Positions 11,289 to 23,526 of a DNA stretch of 25,298 nucleotides are shown in pieces. Under the pieces are notes generated by a model. The model made no database searches and had not been told where the DNA came from. It worked only from the letters and a program-made list of their open reading frames with translations. The position numbers and the translations under genes were made by a program. The stretch is from Parachlorella kessleri (Eukaryota > Chlorophyta > Trebouxiophyceae > Chlorellales > Chlorellaceae): contig BBXU01002608.1 of the NCBI GenBank assembly GCA_001598975.1, forward strand, positions 1 through 25,298. Reading direction: 5' to 3'. Numbering within the stretch: position 1 is the stretch's first letter; each line of letters starts with the position of its first letter.

Positions 11289-14200
11289 TCAGAGCTCAAC
11301 ACCATTTGCCACAGCTGTCTCAGGTGTTTCCCCTGCCATAACCACCGCCTCCTCCACAGCAGCACCACCAGCAGCAGCACCTGCTGCCACCACCCCTCCT
11401 ACAGCCACTGCGCCGCTTCCCCCAAGCCCAGCACTTCCGAGGCCCAGCTCCGCCCCAGCAAGCTGTAGCACGTCTTTCACCATCTCTCTGACCCGCGCCT
11501 CCTTGCATGTGATGCCCTCGCACAGCAGTGGGTACAGCAGCAGCAGGTGCGTGCGCTCCCGCCCGCGCGCTGACACCTCCGGCTGGCTGCGCAGCATGGC
11601 CACCAGCTACAGCACACAGCCATGCACACCAATGCATCAGCTATGCCCCACATATACCTGGTGTGCCCCTCACAAAAAAGGCAAGAGTCCCACGCCACAG
11701 AAGCCTGTTAGCCGAGCCCACGAGCTCGTTGTCCAGCTGCCAAGCCAAAAGCAGCATACCTCAAGCCTTGGCTGCCTCCAGTCTGATGCCTGTTAAGGTT
11801 GCAGGTGTGGGCCCACCATACTTTCCCACCCACTACCCTATCACACCCCGGTGCATGTGCCCCCCATTCCCACCTGCCGCATGTGGTCGTTGCCTGCCAG
11901 GGCTGCGTCCACAACCTGCTGCGCCAGGCTCATGCTGGCAAGCACCTCCAGCACGCACATCACCTCATCCAGCCGTGGCCCCCCGGGAGGGCCAGCACCT
12001 GCGTTTCTCCCACTGTGCACCGCCCGATCCCGTAGCTGCTGAAGCTGCTGCAGGTCTGTCGCTGAGCTGCAGGTGACACATTATACTTGTTGCCTGCTAG
12101 TTTTTGCAGGTACCCGCGGGAAAGTACTGGCTTTGGCACACCACAGAGCAGCACTTGCACGCCGCCCTGCCAGCAAGTACACCGCAGATCACACTACCTG
12201 GCATCATGAGTATATATGGAACGAGGCTGAAAAGCTGCCTTGATGCCCTCAGCCGGGTGCTAGCTGTTGGAACTTTCAGTGCAGCAAGCACTGTTGCAGC
12301 GGCAGGTATGTTGCTATGAAAGGGTAGGAGTCTCTCACCTCGGGTTGCCTGGGGAGGGCATAGGTGAGGCTGAGGCTGACCGCAGTAAGCTACCCTCCCA
12401 GAACGCACGCAGCATGGATTCGCACCGTGCCAACAGCACCGGCAGCGCCAGCTGGGCCACCTCCAGCAGGCAAGCGGCCACCTGGCAAACACAGAGAGGG
12501 GCAGGGTGAGGACATTTGTCAATGGAAGGTTAGAATGTAGGCACTTGGCCCCGCCTGGCCCCAAGAAACACAACCTTACTGTGGCAAGATGGACTGACGA
12601 TACAAACCTGCTGAGAGAACTTGCATCTTCTGTCTGCAGGCGCTGTCAACCCGTATGCATCAAATAGCATATCTTCCAATCATGTGGACCACGGCTGCTG
12701 CCCCCATGTGCAATGCATGCCTCGGATGAATAAATACCAAAGCTTTTGAAAGCAGTGCCTTGAGGCAGCACCTGGTTGTCTGGTAGGAAGGCAGAGGCAG
12801 CTCCCAGGGAGGCTCCACCACGGCTACACAGCACGTACAACTTGCGCAGGCAGACATGCGAGAAGTTGGCCCCGGTTGACACCTGCAACAAAGTGCACTC
12901 CCGTTGCGATTAGGTTACTGTAGATTAATACGACCCTACTCATTGCAAAGCCATAATGGCAAGTCTAACTGAGTAATAACTTGAAATCGGTCGTGCAAGG
13001 GAGTACACAACTCTTTACAAATACTTCATCATCAAGTATCCATTGCAGATTATCTATCATGTTCTGCCTTCTCCATGTATGTATTGCACCTGTCAGCAGC
13101 GATGTGCGGCCCTAAACCATACAGCAACAAATACCGCATAACAGTCCAACCCACCTGCCGGATATTTATTTCTGTTGGCCGGCTGATGCCGCCATCCACT
13201 GCCTGCACCAGGCGCAGCTTCATGGCCCGGCTGGCGCTACCAGCTGCAGTCAAGACCACATCTGCAAGTGTGTCCAACACAGCCACCTCCAGTTCGGCAT
13301 CTGCACGACACTGGGCTGGGTCCAGCGGCGGCTCTGAGGTGACTGCTGCTAGCCCGCCATTGGCTACTGTTCCACCCTCCTGTGCTGCAGATGATGCTTG
13401 CCGATGGATTTGCTGGTGTTGCTGGGATGGCTGCCGCCGGCTGGCAAGCAGCATCCCTGGATCCTCTGAGAGGCCCCCCATGGTGAGAGAGCCATTTGCT
13501 GAGCCCTGGGCCTGCCCAGCTTGGTCAACCGGCTGCCCTGTCTGCTGCTCAGACTGCCCAAAGTTGTCTGCACCCAACAGAAAGCCCTCAAAGGCGGCAG
13601 CGAGGGCTTCCCATGCACCCTCTGGGGCAGCTTGCCCCACTGCTGCAGGGTTCTGGGGCATTAGCCCGTTGCCAGGGCTGCTGCCCCAGGCATCAGGCCC
13701 AGGCTGCGCCGCTGCCTCTGCATAAGCTGCTGCCACAGCTGGGAGGCCAGCCGGGACTATGGCAATGAAGGCCTGGGCTGCCTGGCGCCAGAGGGGCTCA
13801 GAGAAGGCGACATAGCGAACCTGTAGGGCAGGAGCAGTGGTACAGCATCAGGGCTAGGACGATCAGGTCGCCGCACCACCACCTCAGAGACAAGAGAAGC
13901 ACGCTGGAGGGCTTGTCTGTCCCAAACCGAGCATCCGCGGCACCCGCACAGGGGTCACTGGCACTTCCTAGCAGAACCCAGTGCGTATATTGCCAGTCCA
14001 AGGACCTTACAAAGCTTGTTAGGCACACACCTCCATGCACCGCCCCAGGGCAGTCACCACTGCCGGGAAGGTGACAGCTTTGGCTTCCAAGGGTGGTGCC
14101 ACTCCTTGGTACATGCTCACCAGGGCCTCTAGCACCTGCAAAATAGGGTCAGCGCGTGACTGGGTGACCCATGCAAGTTGATGACCTTTACCATATGGCA

Positions 14201-14833
14201 GCTGCATCAGGGCCAAAAGATGCGAGCCGCATGAGGGAGTCTTGCCAGAGGCACATACGTACGCGGTGTCTTCACCTTCTCAAGGAATACGGAGCTCAAG
14301 GCGTGTTTAGGGGTCATCAAGGGCTGCTGCTGTGGCGGCCGCGCAGGCAGGGCAGCTTCAGTGGCCTCCTGGACAGACCCAGGTGCCTGCACTGCCTGCT
14401 GCTTGCCAGCTGCGCCGCTGCCCAACTGTGATGTCGAGCCAGGCAATGACGCTGTACCAGCCGGAACCCCGTGCTTCTGCAACTTAGCTTGTGACTGCTG
14501 CTGCTGCAGTCCCTGCTGAGCGCTTTGCAGGGCGGCAGCTTCTTGCTCCTGTTGCTGCTGCTGCGCTGCCAGCGCCGCTGCTACGGCGGCGCGCTGCTGC
14601 TGCTCTGCCCGCTGCCGCCGCCAGTTATCCAGTACCTGGTTGGGCTTAAGGAAGCGGACCAGCGTGAATATGAGCTCGGGCCAGAGTTGTGGCAGGTGGG
14701 CAGGGCCCAAGGAGGGCAGCAGCGCCAGCACCGCCTTCTGGACAGGAGGCAGCCCCATAGCCACTTGTACTGTGTTGGCGGCATCGTCATCGCTCCAGGG
14801 GTTCTTGCAAAAACGCTCCAGCCAGAAATACAC
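11289..14833 (-). other. MON2: MON2 exons 22-28: C-terminal region
   Basis: Exons are 14276-14833, 14031-14135, 13155-13820, 12772-12882, 12339-12481, 11874-12066 and 11289-11606 (residues 1310-2006). Anchors are FLEK joined to VLEALVSMY, FPAVVTALGRCME, LWRQAAQAFIAI, LLARCESMLRAF, LDEVMCVLEVL and LLLLYPLLCEGITCKEARVR. Two long low-complexity inserts (about 1381-1485 and 1560-1690) interrupt it. The protein ends in an Ala/Gly/Val-rich tail of about 50 residues with no recognisable motif. Confidence 0.87.
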
Positions 14834-17800
14834 CTGCAGCTTCGTATGCGAAAGGGTTGTGAAGGGCACTCCGTGCATGGTGTGGATGGCATGCAAGGAC
14901 ACAGGTGCAGCATGTTGTAGCAGACAAGAAGCACCGTGGTTTATGATATGAGGCCATCAATCGCCGCTGCAAGCCAGACAATGACCCACCTGGCGCGTGT
15001 CCTCATCGTCAAAGCGGTTTTTCAGCATGGAGAAGCTGCTGCCAAGCAGGTTCACCAGCTCAATGCGAGCCTGCAAACCCAACAAGACATCTCAACCTTG
15101 CTCAGATAAAGCCAAACAAGACAAGAGGCTGCAGTCACTGGTCAATTCTGGATACCTGACCTAAGAAAGCAAACAAATGCACTGACTGAGGGGACCGGTG
15201 TGAGGATTGAGACAAGAGCGGGGGCAGCATAGGATAATGTTAATAAAATCCTGCCCTATGAGAATACATTACTTCCCATGGTGCACCAATAGGGACAGCC
15301 CAAGGCGGGGCAACGCACCTGTAGCGGCACCTGGCATGTGGGGCTGGTAGCTGCCTCCACCCCTACATCCAGCGCCCGCATGGCCCGCTTCCACATGACA
15401 TCTGATACAACATCGACACCATAATTGCTTGCGCCACCAGCTGCAGAGTCATGCTGCGGCAGAGGGGGCCCAGCGTGCGCCTGTAGCACGCCTCCCAGCA
15501 GCATGATAGCGGCGAGGGCAACCTCCTTGCGGCCGCCGGCCATACTGGACTCCACCACCACCATCAGCTCCTCCCAGGCTGCGCGGCAGTTGGGAAACGA
15601 GCAGTTTGGTGTAAGCAAGATCGCCCTTGGAAGACTTTGTACACATGGCGTTTCTTGAAACTCAACATCCATTTTGAGGTACGGACGTTCTATCTACATT
15701 TTTTCTTATTCTTAAATGATTCTGAGAATGCAACCTTGCTCTCAGGAGGAGGAAGTTCTATGCCGGAGATAGAACTCTGGCATGCACACTCGCTCGCCTG
15801 GCCTCCTACTGGTGCGCTGATCATCGCATTGGTGTATCTCTTCTCCACCTCCGTGTGATGTTCCAGATATGCACATCCGAGTGGGTAAAAAGCAAGGCCA
15901 GAACATACATTCCGTACATGGAAGGAACCTGGGAGTAATCAGAGGCGAGCGGCGGACCTGCCGGGAAGGCCTCCAGCTGCACGACGGCGGGCAGGTGGGC
16001 CTTGAGCAGGCGCCCCATGCCACCCAGCGCGATGACCACCGTCTCGTCCCACTGCTTCTGCTCCGAGTTGCGCGAGTGGTGCACCATCAGCCGCACCTCC
16101 TTGCCGCGGGTGCTGCCTAGCAACTGGGCCTCAGCCTGAAGACGGAAGTATAGAGCATGTTGATATGAGACAGGATGAAACAGAAAACCAACCAGGCAAT
16201 GCTGGGCAAGCCGTTGCCTTCCACAAACCTTTCAGTCACATGGTTGGTAGCTGAATTGCTGCCTTTCTTCCCTCACAAAACATGGCAATCGCCTCAGCTG
16301 GCATTTGCCACGGCAGGCACCACCCTTCCAGTGGCAGCCCGGGTACAGAGCCTTGCTGAACTCTGGAGGCAAGCACGCGCCCACCTCCTCCTTGTCAGAG
16401 TTGGCGGACATGCGGTAGGCGTGGCGCAGCAGTGGAAACATCATCTCCCACAGGCACCGCTCCCACAGCTCCAGTGATAGCCGCGGTCCCTGGTTGACGA
16501 TCACCGCAAACAGCGTGCGCACACCACTGTTGCGCACCTCAGGGCGCAGGTCCATCGCCAAACACTGCACACGACACAGCCAAAGCACAGCACCTGGAGC
16601 ATTGCTGAAAGGTAGTGGGCTTGTAGGAACAGCAAGCTCCGAGCTTTTTGGCTCAGTGTATTGCAGCCCAGAAAGCGTGAGCTGCAAAGCCTGGCAAAAG
16701 GTACAACCTAAGGTTACTGGTGCGGCAAACAGCCAGACTGGACAACTTTCATCTCCCCAACCAGCCTGTCCATGGAAATGTCTCAAGCAGAATAGTGTGC
16801 CTCACCTGAAGGGCCACAAAGATCAGCTGCAGCAGCTCCTCCGTTTCTGCAGCACTGAACTGCGGCACGGGAGGCTTGCTGCCCTTTTCCCCGAGAAGCA
16901 CGTCAGGCGCCGCCCTGGGCTCAGTCACTTCAACAGCTGCCGGGCCATTGGACACCACAGTATCGTCCTGCCCACCTTCATCTTCGCTGTTCATGCCAAG
17001 TCTGGGGCCCAGCTGCCTCAGACTGTTGCTGCTGCTACCTGCCCCCTGCCTACCAAGCATGTCAGCTGCGTTCCATAGCAGACTGATGGCGGTCAAGCTG
17101 ACATTGAGGTCGACCTGCAGCCACAAAACAGCAGACAGCCCCCCCTCCATATCACCTCCACATGCTTAGTGCACCATGCTATGGTTGTGGGGCAGTGGTC
17201 AGGATGTGCGCCAGACCTTTACCTAGGCTAAGAGGGGAGCCAAACAAGGCCAGGGCAAAATACCACCACGTCAGGTAGCGTTCCACAGACTGCATACTCT
17301 GTGCAATAAGTAGGCCTTTGCTGACACTGATGCGAGAGTTGAGGAGCTCACCTGCTGACTGCCATACATGGCTGCTACCTCCAGGCTGCGCTTCATACGG
17401 GCGTAAGGCATGGCTGCCATGTAGTCAGAGCATGTGAGCTGCACGCTCTGGAATGCCAGGTCTGTCCTCTCAGCGTCCTTCTGAGAGGGGACGGATGCCA
17501 AGAGGCGGAAGACAGGCGTCCAGCCGTCTGAAAGGTGTTCGCCATGTCTCTGCAAGATCAACAGAGGGTGTCAGGAACGCAAGTTCTGGTCATGGCTTAG
17601 ACATTAGCCGGCTGGATAGCTAGCTGGCCGACACTAGGGGCACGTGGTTCATTCCATAAGGTGATTGTATACACAGTCCGGTGCAGTGAGAAAACAAAAT
17701 GTAGCAATACGACAGAGTGGAAAAAGCTAAGCACATTGCCACTGGTTATAAGGAAGTTCAGCTCACCTGCAGGACATTGAGCAGCACCCGCAGCACCCCC

Positions 17801-20800
17801 AACTGCACATCCCTCTCAGTGTTGCCGCTGTACAGCGACTCCATGGCCACCAACAGCATGTACTCCACCCCACCACTGTCGTCCCTTGGAGACCCCGTCC
17901 CATCTGCATGAGGCAGCAAGTGTGTGCGGCTTCACCACCACTGAACGGTTGTGACATGACAGCAGTCATGGGTTAAGTGCACCACCTGAACGGGCAGAGT
18001 CCCTGCTTTCACTTGCTTCGCTGCAAGTGCATCCTCATAAGCAGGAGAAACCCCACTGCCCACCTCCGGTCCGCCGCACAGCATGCCTGGGGCTCCCTAA
18101 GGTGCCCACGATGGCTCTGTCAAGCGCTTCAATAGCAGCGGCCCGCACAGGAATCTTGGAATCGCTCGCCAGCTCTAAGACATGGCTGCAGCACTGGGCA
18201 GTGAGAGCCAGTTAGCAGTCAAAGTCCATACATTCTTGCATCCATGCCATGGGCAAGATCCTCACTGGCATGCCTTAGAAAAAGATGCAGTGCTGTGGAA
18301 GGTGTGCAAGTATCATCATGCATGTAGGCCTTGTACGCTTGACGGACATCTTCACGCTGAACTTCGCGCATGTCAGGAAGCGCACAGGAACTTACCTAAG
18401 GAAGATGGCCCACAAGTCGTAGATGCGGGACTTGTTGTACAGCAAAACCTCCACCATTCGGTTGAGGGCAAACAGCCTGCACGCCAGTTCAGCTGGTTTC
18501 GGTTTCATTCCCAGCTTTGTCATTTGTGATGGCGATTGCCAGCAGCGGATGCCCATAGGCAACCCACGTCGGCAGGCCTCAGCTTTTGATTTCGAGTCGC
18601 TGAGCCGCCCCGCCATGACAGGAACAGGGCCAAACTCTAACATCAAACCTTGCTATGAGCAAGGTGCAGTGGGCCTCCCCAAACTCACTTGGGCTGCTGC
18701 ACCTGCACAGCCTGGGGTATGTGCCTGACAGACACATCCCGTAGCCCCGACAGCAGGCTGACCACAGCTTCCCGGCTCATCGAGCTGGTACACTCAAACA
18801 TCTGAGATGCTGCTGCTGACAGGATGGCCACGTCGCTGCACATGGGCTGCTCGCCACTCGTGTTCGACACCTCCTGCATCCAATCCGGTGCGAAATGCGT
18901 CCCTGGGTTCCAGCCGAGTTACAAAAAGAGGCCCACCAACGCGCCCCGGGTCACCAGTGGCTGGCTGCCAACCCACCGCCCCACACTATGCACAAGGCGG
19001 CTGCTACAGGCATTCGCTAGGCTGTTGCCTGGTGCTGCTATTTAAGACCTGACCTGAGCATGCAACGCACCTGCGTGGTGGTGTGTGGCGAGTGCAAAAT
19101 GGTGTCCAGGGTGTACATAGTTTCGAGCACCAAGGTCCACGCAGGACCGAGCACATTGCTCAGTCGGTGTGCGATGTTGAAGAGTGCCCGCATCGACTGG
19201 ACGTTCTTTGGTGACAACACTAGGCCGGAATCAGGATCCGCCCCACGAGGGGAGGCCAGACGCCCTGCAAGGAGGTAGTTCACTCCTGAGCAGGCTAGCG
19301 GTTACTTCTCATTCCGGATGGTGCTGTGTCCTAAACCTTTCCAGGCTGCGTTCCCGTGTCTGCAAACACACCAAGTAGTACAGGGATGTTGGAATCTCCG
19401 GCATCAGTGGAGCAGCACAGTGGGCCCAACTCGGGAGCATCATCCCATACAGGGTTACCTGACACTGCGGACGGGCTCCCTCCATTCCCCAAGGCTGCAC
19501 TGCTGGACAGCGCAAACTCGCAAAGCGTGCCCAGGAAGGCATCTCTGGGCTCCAGCATTTCCAGCTGACCACATGCCTGGGTAAACACTTGGTAGCCCTG
19601 GCAAGCATTAGGCAGAGGTATACCTTAGGCTATCCACACTGCTGATAAGAATTGCTGGAAGACTAGATGCCAGGCTGCAAGCTCTGCAAAGCCTTGCATG
19701 ACTGCGCTATATGATCCATGGAACTGGATGATCCACGGATTTGGAATAAACAGCAGCTGCTCAGGCCTGCGATAACCTGCCTGGCCACAGATATAGGAGC
19801 AAGCGAACTAGCTGCTACTACCCTGCCTGCCCGCCTGCTTGCCTGCCGGCCACCTGCGCACCGCCCATCTCACCCACCTTCAGCAACATGACGATCATGT
19901 CCTCCCCATTGCACTGCAGCAGCAGCTCCCTGAAGACACTGAGCATCTTTCGCCAGTTGCGCCCCACCATGGCCCGGCACGTGTCCAGCTCCACTGTCTC
20001 CACACCACCGATGGGGACTGCATACAAATGAAGAAGCAGAATTAACACATGAGTTTCTGCATAGCACATACAATCACATCTGAATCATCGCCTCGGGCAC
20101 CAAAGCAGTACTTGCATGATATCCCAAGTGCTGACCTAGTGCACCTAGACCTAATGCACCTAGGGACCAGCCCTCTCGCTCGTCAGGAGTTTTACCAGCA
20201 TGCTTAGCTGCCCAAACCAGGCGGCACAACACTTCTGGCAGGCGGGGTCGAAAAGCAAGGCTCAGCCGACTTGCTCACATCTCCTTGCCGATTCAGGCAC
20301 GTGGCCTCCTTCCAGCACCAGGAAGTCTGTAAGTTTTTCCACGCTGCCCATGAAGGCCATTAGCGTGTCCAGCGCCAGCAAGGACAGGTAAGCGCTCTGC
20401 ACGGGTACTTGTGCGACCTCAAAATCAGTGTCCATGGTCCAGTCCTTGCCTGCAGAAGGCAGGAGGGAGCATTCAGATTCCGGGTAACTGCCTAAGGCCA
20501 CAGCTGCAAACCAATGACTTGGCTCATGTTGCCATGGCAGACACCCCGCTGGCCACAACCCTGCCTGCCCGAGAGGCACGTACACCCCTTGTCCTGGCAT
20601 GCAGGCTGCTCTGTCATGCATGGGCACGATCTATGAATTTATCTGCAACAGGTTTTGGCATGCCGAAGAAGCGCCTGCTCACCCTGTGCCCGTGCGTGGC
20701 ACATGCCCATGACCAACTCCAAGGGCGGGTCATCCTCCGGGTCCTTGTTGTTGGCTGCCTTAACTGTGCCTTCAACAATGTCAGTGCACGACTGCACAGT

Positions 20801-23258
20801 CGCTTGGACTATCTCAAAATGCAGCTCCTGCAGAGGCACATGCTCAAGTCATTGAAATCAAGCGAGGGTGCAATTAGTAGGTATTTTGTGCCCGGCTTGT
20901 TGGCATGCTAGGTTATCAGATTTCCCAAGTGGAATGCAAATAGTTCCTCATGGGCGATCTGTCGAACAGGGGCGACCCGAAAGCAGACATTGCGGAGCTT
21001 CTTAGTGCCCTCACCGGCTGCATGTCGTACGCCGAGAATAGGAAATAGACAAAGCAGGCATCGCCCATCAGCTGCTTGAGCACTTGCATGACCGCTATCC
21101 TTTGGAAAAGTGGGATCTTGGGGCTAAGGCCTGCAAAAAGCAACCCACAGTCACCACCGGGGGGGCTGGCAAGGACAAGTACAGCCCCGGACAAATGCCT
21201 ACCACTACCAGTCGCAAGCATAGTTGGTGTATTGCATCAACAAAGCTGCCGCCGCCCCTGGGCTAGAATCTCACTGCGCACCCCTGAGGAGGCCTTGCAC
21301 CATGGAGCCGCATCGCATTCCAATTTGTGGATAGAAGCCCCGTAAGACTGTGCGTGACGTCCGAAGCACAGCTCGGAACGTGGAAAAGGAGTTGACCGCC
21401 ATCGCCGAGCCAGCAGCCCCAGCGTCCAGGTGGTCCTGTACGCAGCACCGCATAGGATGATTCAATAAAAAGGCCTGGTTTATAACCATGTGGTGTGTCA
21501 TTTCTGCGCCCTATCCAAATAGTCCAGGAAGGTGGAACATTACCAACATCAAAAATATACGTGGGGTCTGCACCCCGCAACTACCCCAGCTCTAGAATGA
21601 TGATGTCAGCAGTTCAATTTGTCAGGACCCAACTCACCTGTAGCTGGCTCATTAGGATCTGGCTGATCCACACAGACAAAGTGTTCTCAAAGGCTGGCAA
21701 CGATCGGAAAATGGCCGCGCTGTTTGTAAGCACAAAGTCAAGGATCTCTAACACAAAGGTGCGGGGTAATGAGGGTGTCTTCAGCCACTGAGGTGGTGCA
21801 CCTGCAAATATAGCGTAGGGAATCTCAAACAGATAGTTAATAGGTGGTGGACAATCTGGGTCCTGAGCATCATCTTGCTAAGCTTATAAGCTGCACCCTC
21901 AGTCCCTTACACGAGGTGCGTCAGGCTGCCTTCGGGCGCCTGCAAGCCCCATGTCGAGAAGCAGACATCCACAGGTGTCCCTCTACCTCTTCAACAACCA
22001 GGCGCACCTGTTGCAATGGCACACAAGTCCTCCAACAGCTTGTGGGCTGCCTGCACGGTGGGCGCTGCCAGCTCGTCAGCGACAGCAACCCCTGCCTCCT
22101 TTGACCCGCCTATTGTAGGCTCTGCCGGTCCAGCGCCATTCAGCCCAGGCACTGCTGTCGCTGGCATCTCCGCCTGCACACTTCCTTGTGCTTCGCCTGA
22201 TCCAGCTGCACTACTACTGCTGCTTTGTTCCACTGCAGGCACCTCGGCTACACTTGAACTGCTCTCCGCTGACAGCGCGGTTGCCTGGGTGCCAGCAGGC
22301 GAAGATTGCTGCTGCTCCGCCTGAGCATCCTGCCCTGGCTGCAATTGCTGCGCATTTGGAGGAGAGCCCTGCTGCTGCCGTGCCACCACCCTGTCTATCC
22401 GAGCCAGCTCTCCATCCACATCAACATAGCTAAAGACCAGAGCCACTGCCTGCCGAACTGTAGCTGTGGCAGTGCTAACCACAGTGTCCTTGTGGCCTTT
22501 GGAGGACAGCATGCGGAAGCAGACACCCAGCACAGCCCCAATATCGTCCATGCCCGTGGGGTGCCACGGCGACTGCAGCAGTGTGAGTGCTGTCTGCAAG
22601 ATCTTTAGCTGCACAGTCTCATCAGAGCTCTTCTCAACCTACATTTGAAAAGGCAGGCAAGGGGGGTCACGTTGGTATGCTCAGAAGGCTATGCCTGCAG
22701 TTGCAATGAGTAGGGAGCTTGGCGATAAGTATAGTCACCCCCCGTGCCAACTCAGAGGACAGCTTGCCAAGGCTGCTGGTCACCAGACCTTGCCTTCGCA
22801 ACAAGGCCTGCATACCTTCACCAGCATGCCTCCCACTGCTACTGCGCCTTCCTGGGACAGCGCCCCATTAGCCAGCAGTTTTTGTGCCGTCGACAGCGCA
22901 TGGCTGACCAGCTTGTTGGACTTGGTATCACATGCCAGCAGCAGCGGCTTCAAAATCTCCTGCACCTCCCAACCGGAGTATGTGGTCCTCTGCAGAGCAG
23001 TGTTGCTTGAATGCCAAGCAAGCACAAACGCTGCAGCTCCTTCAAAACACTGACGCCCACCTTGGAGTGCCTGATCTGCTCCAAGGCATCAGGCGAGTCT
23101 GCAAAGGACCTGACTTTCAGCACTGCCCGCTCCGCTGCCTCCTTGACCTCTGGATAGTCCGACGAGGACAGCCAGCTTGTGATACCCTCCCCCTTGCGGG
23201 CGTCCTGGCTGAGCTGGCGAAACTCCGCTTCAACCAGCCCAATCAGCCCTGTCGCCAT
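11289..23258 (-). CDS. MON2: MON2, Sec7-related Golgi/endosome trafficking scaffold
   Basis: MON2 is a large peripheral membrane protein related to BIG/GBF Arf-GEFs but lacking a Sec7 catalytic domain. It works at the trans-Golgi network and endosomes, in yeast and animals with Dopey and a flippase. Here 28 exons (23258 down to 11289; coordinates in the four regional entries) total 6021 nt, or 2006 aa, with all phases matching. Recognisable conserved strings are EVKEAAERAVLKVRS (about 37-51), TVRQAVALVF, FSAYDMQP (462-469), LFNIAHRLSNVLGPAW, SLTAISLLW, RPEVRNSGVRTLF, MVHHSRNSEQKQWDET, GGRKEVALAA, ALGRCME and LLLLYPLLCEG. These follow the order in plant and animal MON2. No Sec7 domain is seen. 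The start ATG at 23258 fits the family N-terminus. The length is a few hundred residues over plant or animal MON2, largely from low-complexity inserts. Confidence 0.93.
14471..14620 (-). repeat. MON2: Gln/Ala-rich low-complexity insert coded in MON2 exon 22
   Basis: Residues about 1381-1430 are almost only Gln, Ala, Glu and Arg, with runs of five and four Gln built on CAG codons (CTG repeats on the plus strand). The stretch likely forms a coiled coil or a disordered loop between two conserved helical blocks. Such CAG-driven inserts are common in algal proteins. Confidence 0.8.
14990..17114 (-). other. MON2: MON2 exons 17-21: HDS region
   Basis: Exons are 16806-17114, 16385-16564, 15958-16135, 15319-15578 and 14990-15070 (residues 974-1309). 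They carry the best conserved part of the family: VSLTAISLLWNAADML, RPEVRNSGVRTLF, the string MVHHSRNSEQKQWDET and GGRKEVALAAIMLLGG. A Ser/Gly/acid-rich linker sits in exon 17 between the helix blocks. Confidence 0.9.
17352..20827 (-). other. MON2: MON2 exons 7-16: central region
   Basis: Exons are 20683-20827, 20279-20449, 19878-20017, 19459-19597, 19071-19264, 18689-18873, 18396-18476, 18064-18185, 17767-17903 and 17352-17549 (residues 470-973). Conserved marks are DWTMDTDF, a GYQVFTQACG string, LSPKNVQSMRALFNIAHRL, NRMVEVLLYN, HVLELASDSKIPVRAAAIEA and RHGEHLSDGW. The exon 8 to 9 junction (AGAT donor at 20279, TC start at 20017) gives an in-frame Phe but is the least certain join of the gene. 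Confidence 0.85.
20134..20163. repeat. 15-bp imperfect tandem duplication in a MON2 intron
   Basis: ACCTAGTGCACCTAG at 20134-20148 is followed directly by ACCTAATGCACCTAG at 20149-20163, with one mismatch. It lies in the intron between exons 8 and 9. No function is apparent. Confidence 0.75.
21015..23258 (-). other. MON2: MON2 exons 1-6: DCB and start of HUS region
   Basis: Exons are 23061-23258, 22816-22959, 22008-22638, 21638-21801, 21282-21435 and 21015-21130 (residues 1-469). Residues 1-201 form the helical dimerisation and cyclophilin-binding (DCB) region. Residues about 202-297 are a Ser/Gln/Ala/Pro-rich insert inside exon 3, absent from compact MON2 proteins. The fold resumes at HKLLEDLCAIA and continues through QWLKTPSLPRTFVLEIL to SAYDMQP, which corresponds to the HUS-box region of the Sec7-related families. 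Confidence 0.88.
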
Positions 23259-23497
23259 TAAAGTTGGCTGTCAGTATATAGCCATGGGAAGAGTGCTGAA
23301 GCTTCGTGATCGCCGGCACTGTGTGGTCAGGCAAGTTCGCCCTGTCGCTGGGAGCCGGTTCAAGTGCCAAGCTCCGATATGTGGACACGGGGCAGAAGGG
23401 ACATTGGCTATTCCTTAAACTCGCCAGGAACATCAGATAACAAACTGAGATGGAAAGAGAAGCCTATGACCACTACGTTAGTAACTTTACGAGAAAA

Positions 23498-23511
23498 CCC
23501 CCCCCCCCCCC
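23498..23511. repeat. C14 homopolymer run
   Basis: Fourteen consecutive C bases follow GAGAAAA. The true length is uncertain because such runs are prone to sequencing error. Its last three bases form the left end of the palindrome at 23509-23526. Confidence 0.85.
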
Positions 23512-23526
23512 TTGGCATGCCAAGGG
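23509..23526. repeat. 18-bp perfect palindrome upstream of MON2
   Basis: CCCTTGGCATGCCAAGGG is a perfect inverted repeat without a loop, about 250 bp upstream of the MON2 start codon. The dyad TTGGC..GCCAA resembles a dimeric transcription-factor site in form. No factor can be named. Confidence 0.75.

Noticed and set aside
11528..12076. Plus-strand open frame of 182 codons
   Set aside because: It is opposite MON2 exons 27-28; the minus-strand frames carry the family motifs.
12339..12400. Alternative MON2 exon 26 donor after GAGG (GTAGCT at 12393)
   Set aside because: It gives the wrong phase for exon 27. Extension to the GTGAGA donor at 12338 stays open and fits exactly.
13075..13725. Plus-strand open frame of 216 codons
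   Set aside because: It is the antisense shadow of MON2 exon 24, whose minus-strand frame is conserved and phase-joined to its neighbours.
14259..14276. Alternative MON2 exon 22 donor (GTACGT) 3' of the chosen one
   Set aside because: It would put exon 23 out of frame and break the conserved FLEK-VLEAL joint. The donor after GAGAAG fits.
19800..19860. CTGCC-rich stretch that looks like a microsatellite
   Set aside because: It is an irregular pyrimidine-rich intron segment upstream of exon 10 when read on the gene strand, with no fixed repeat unit.
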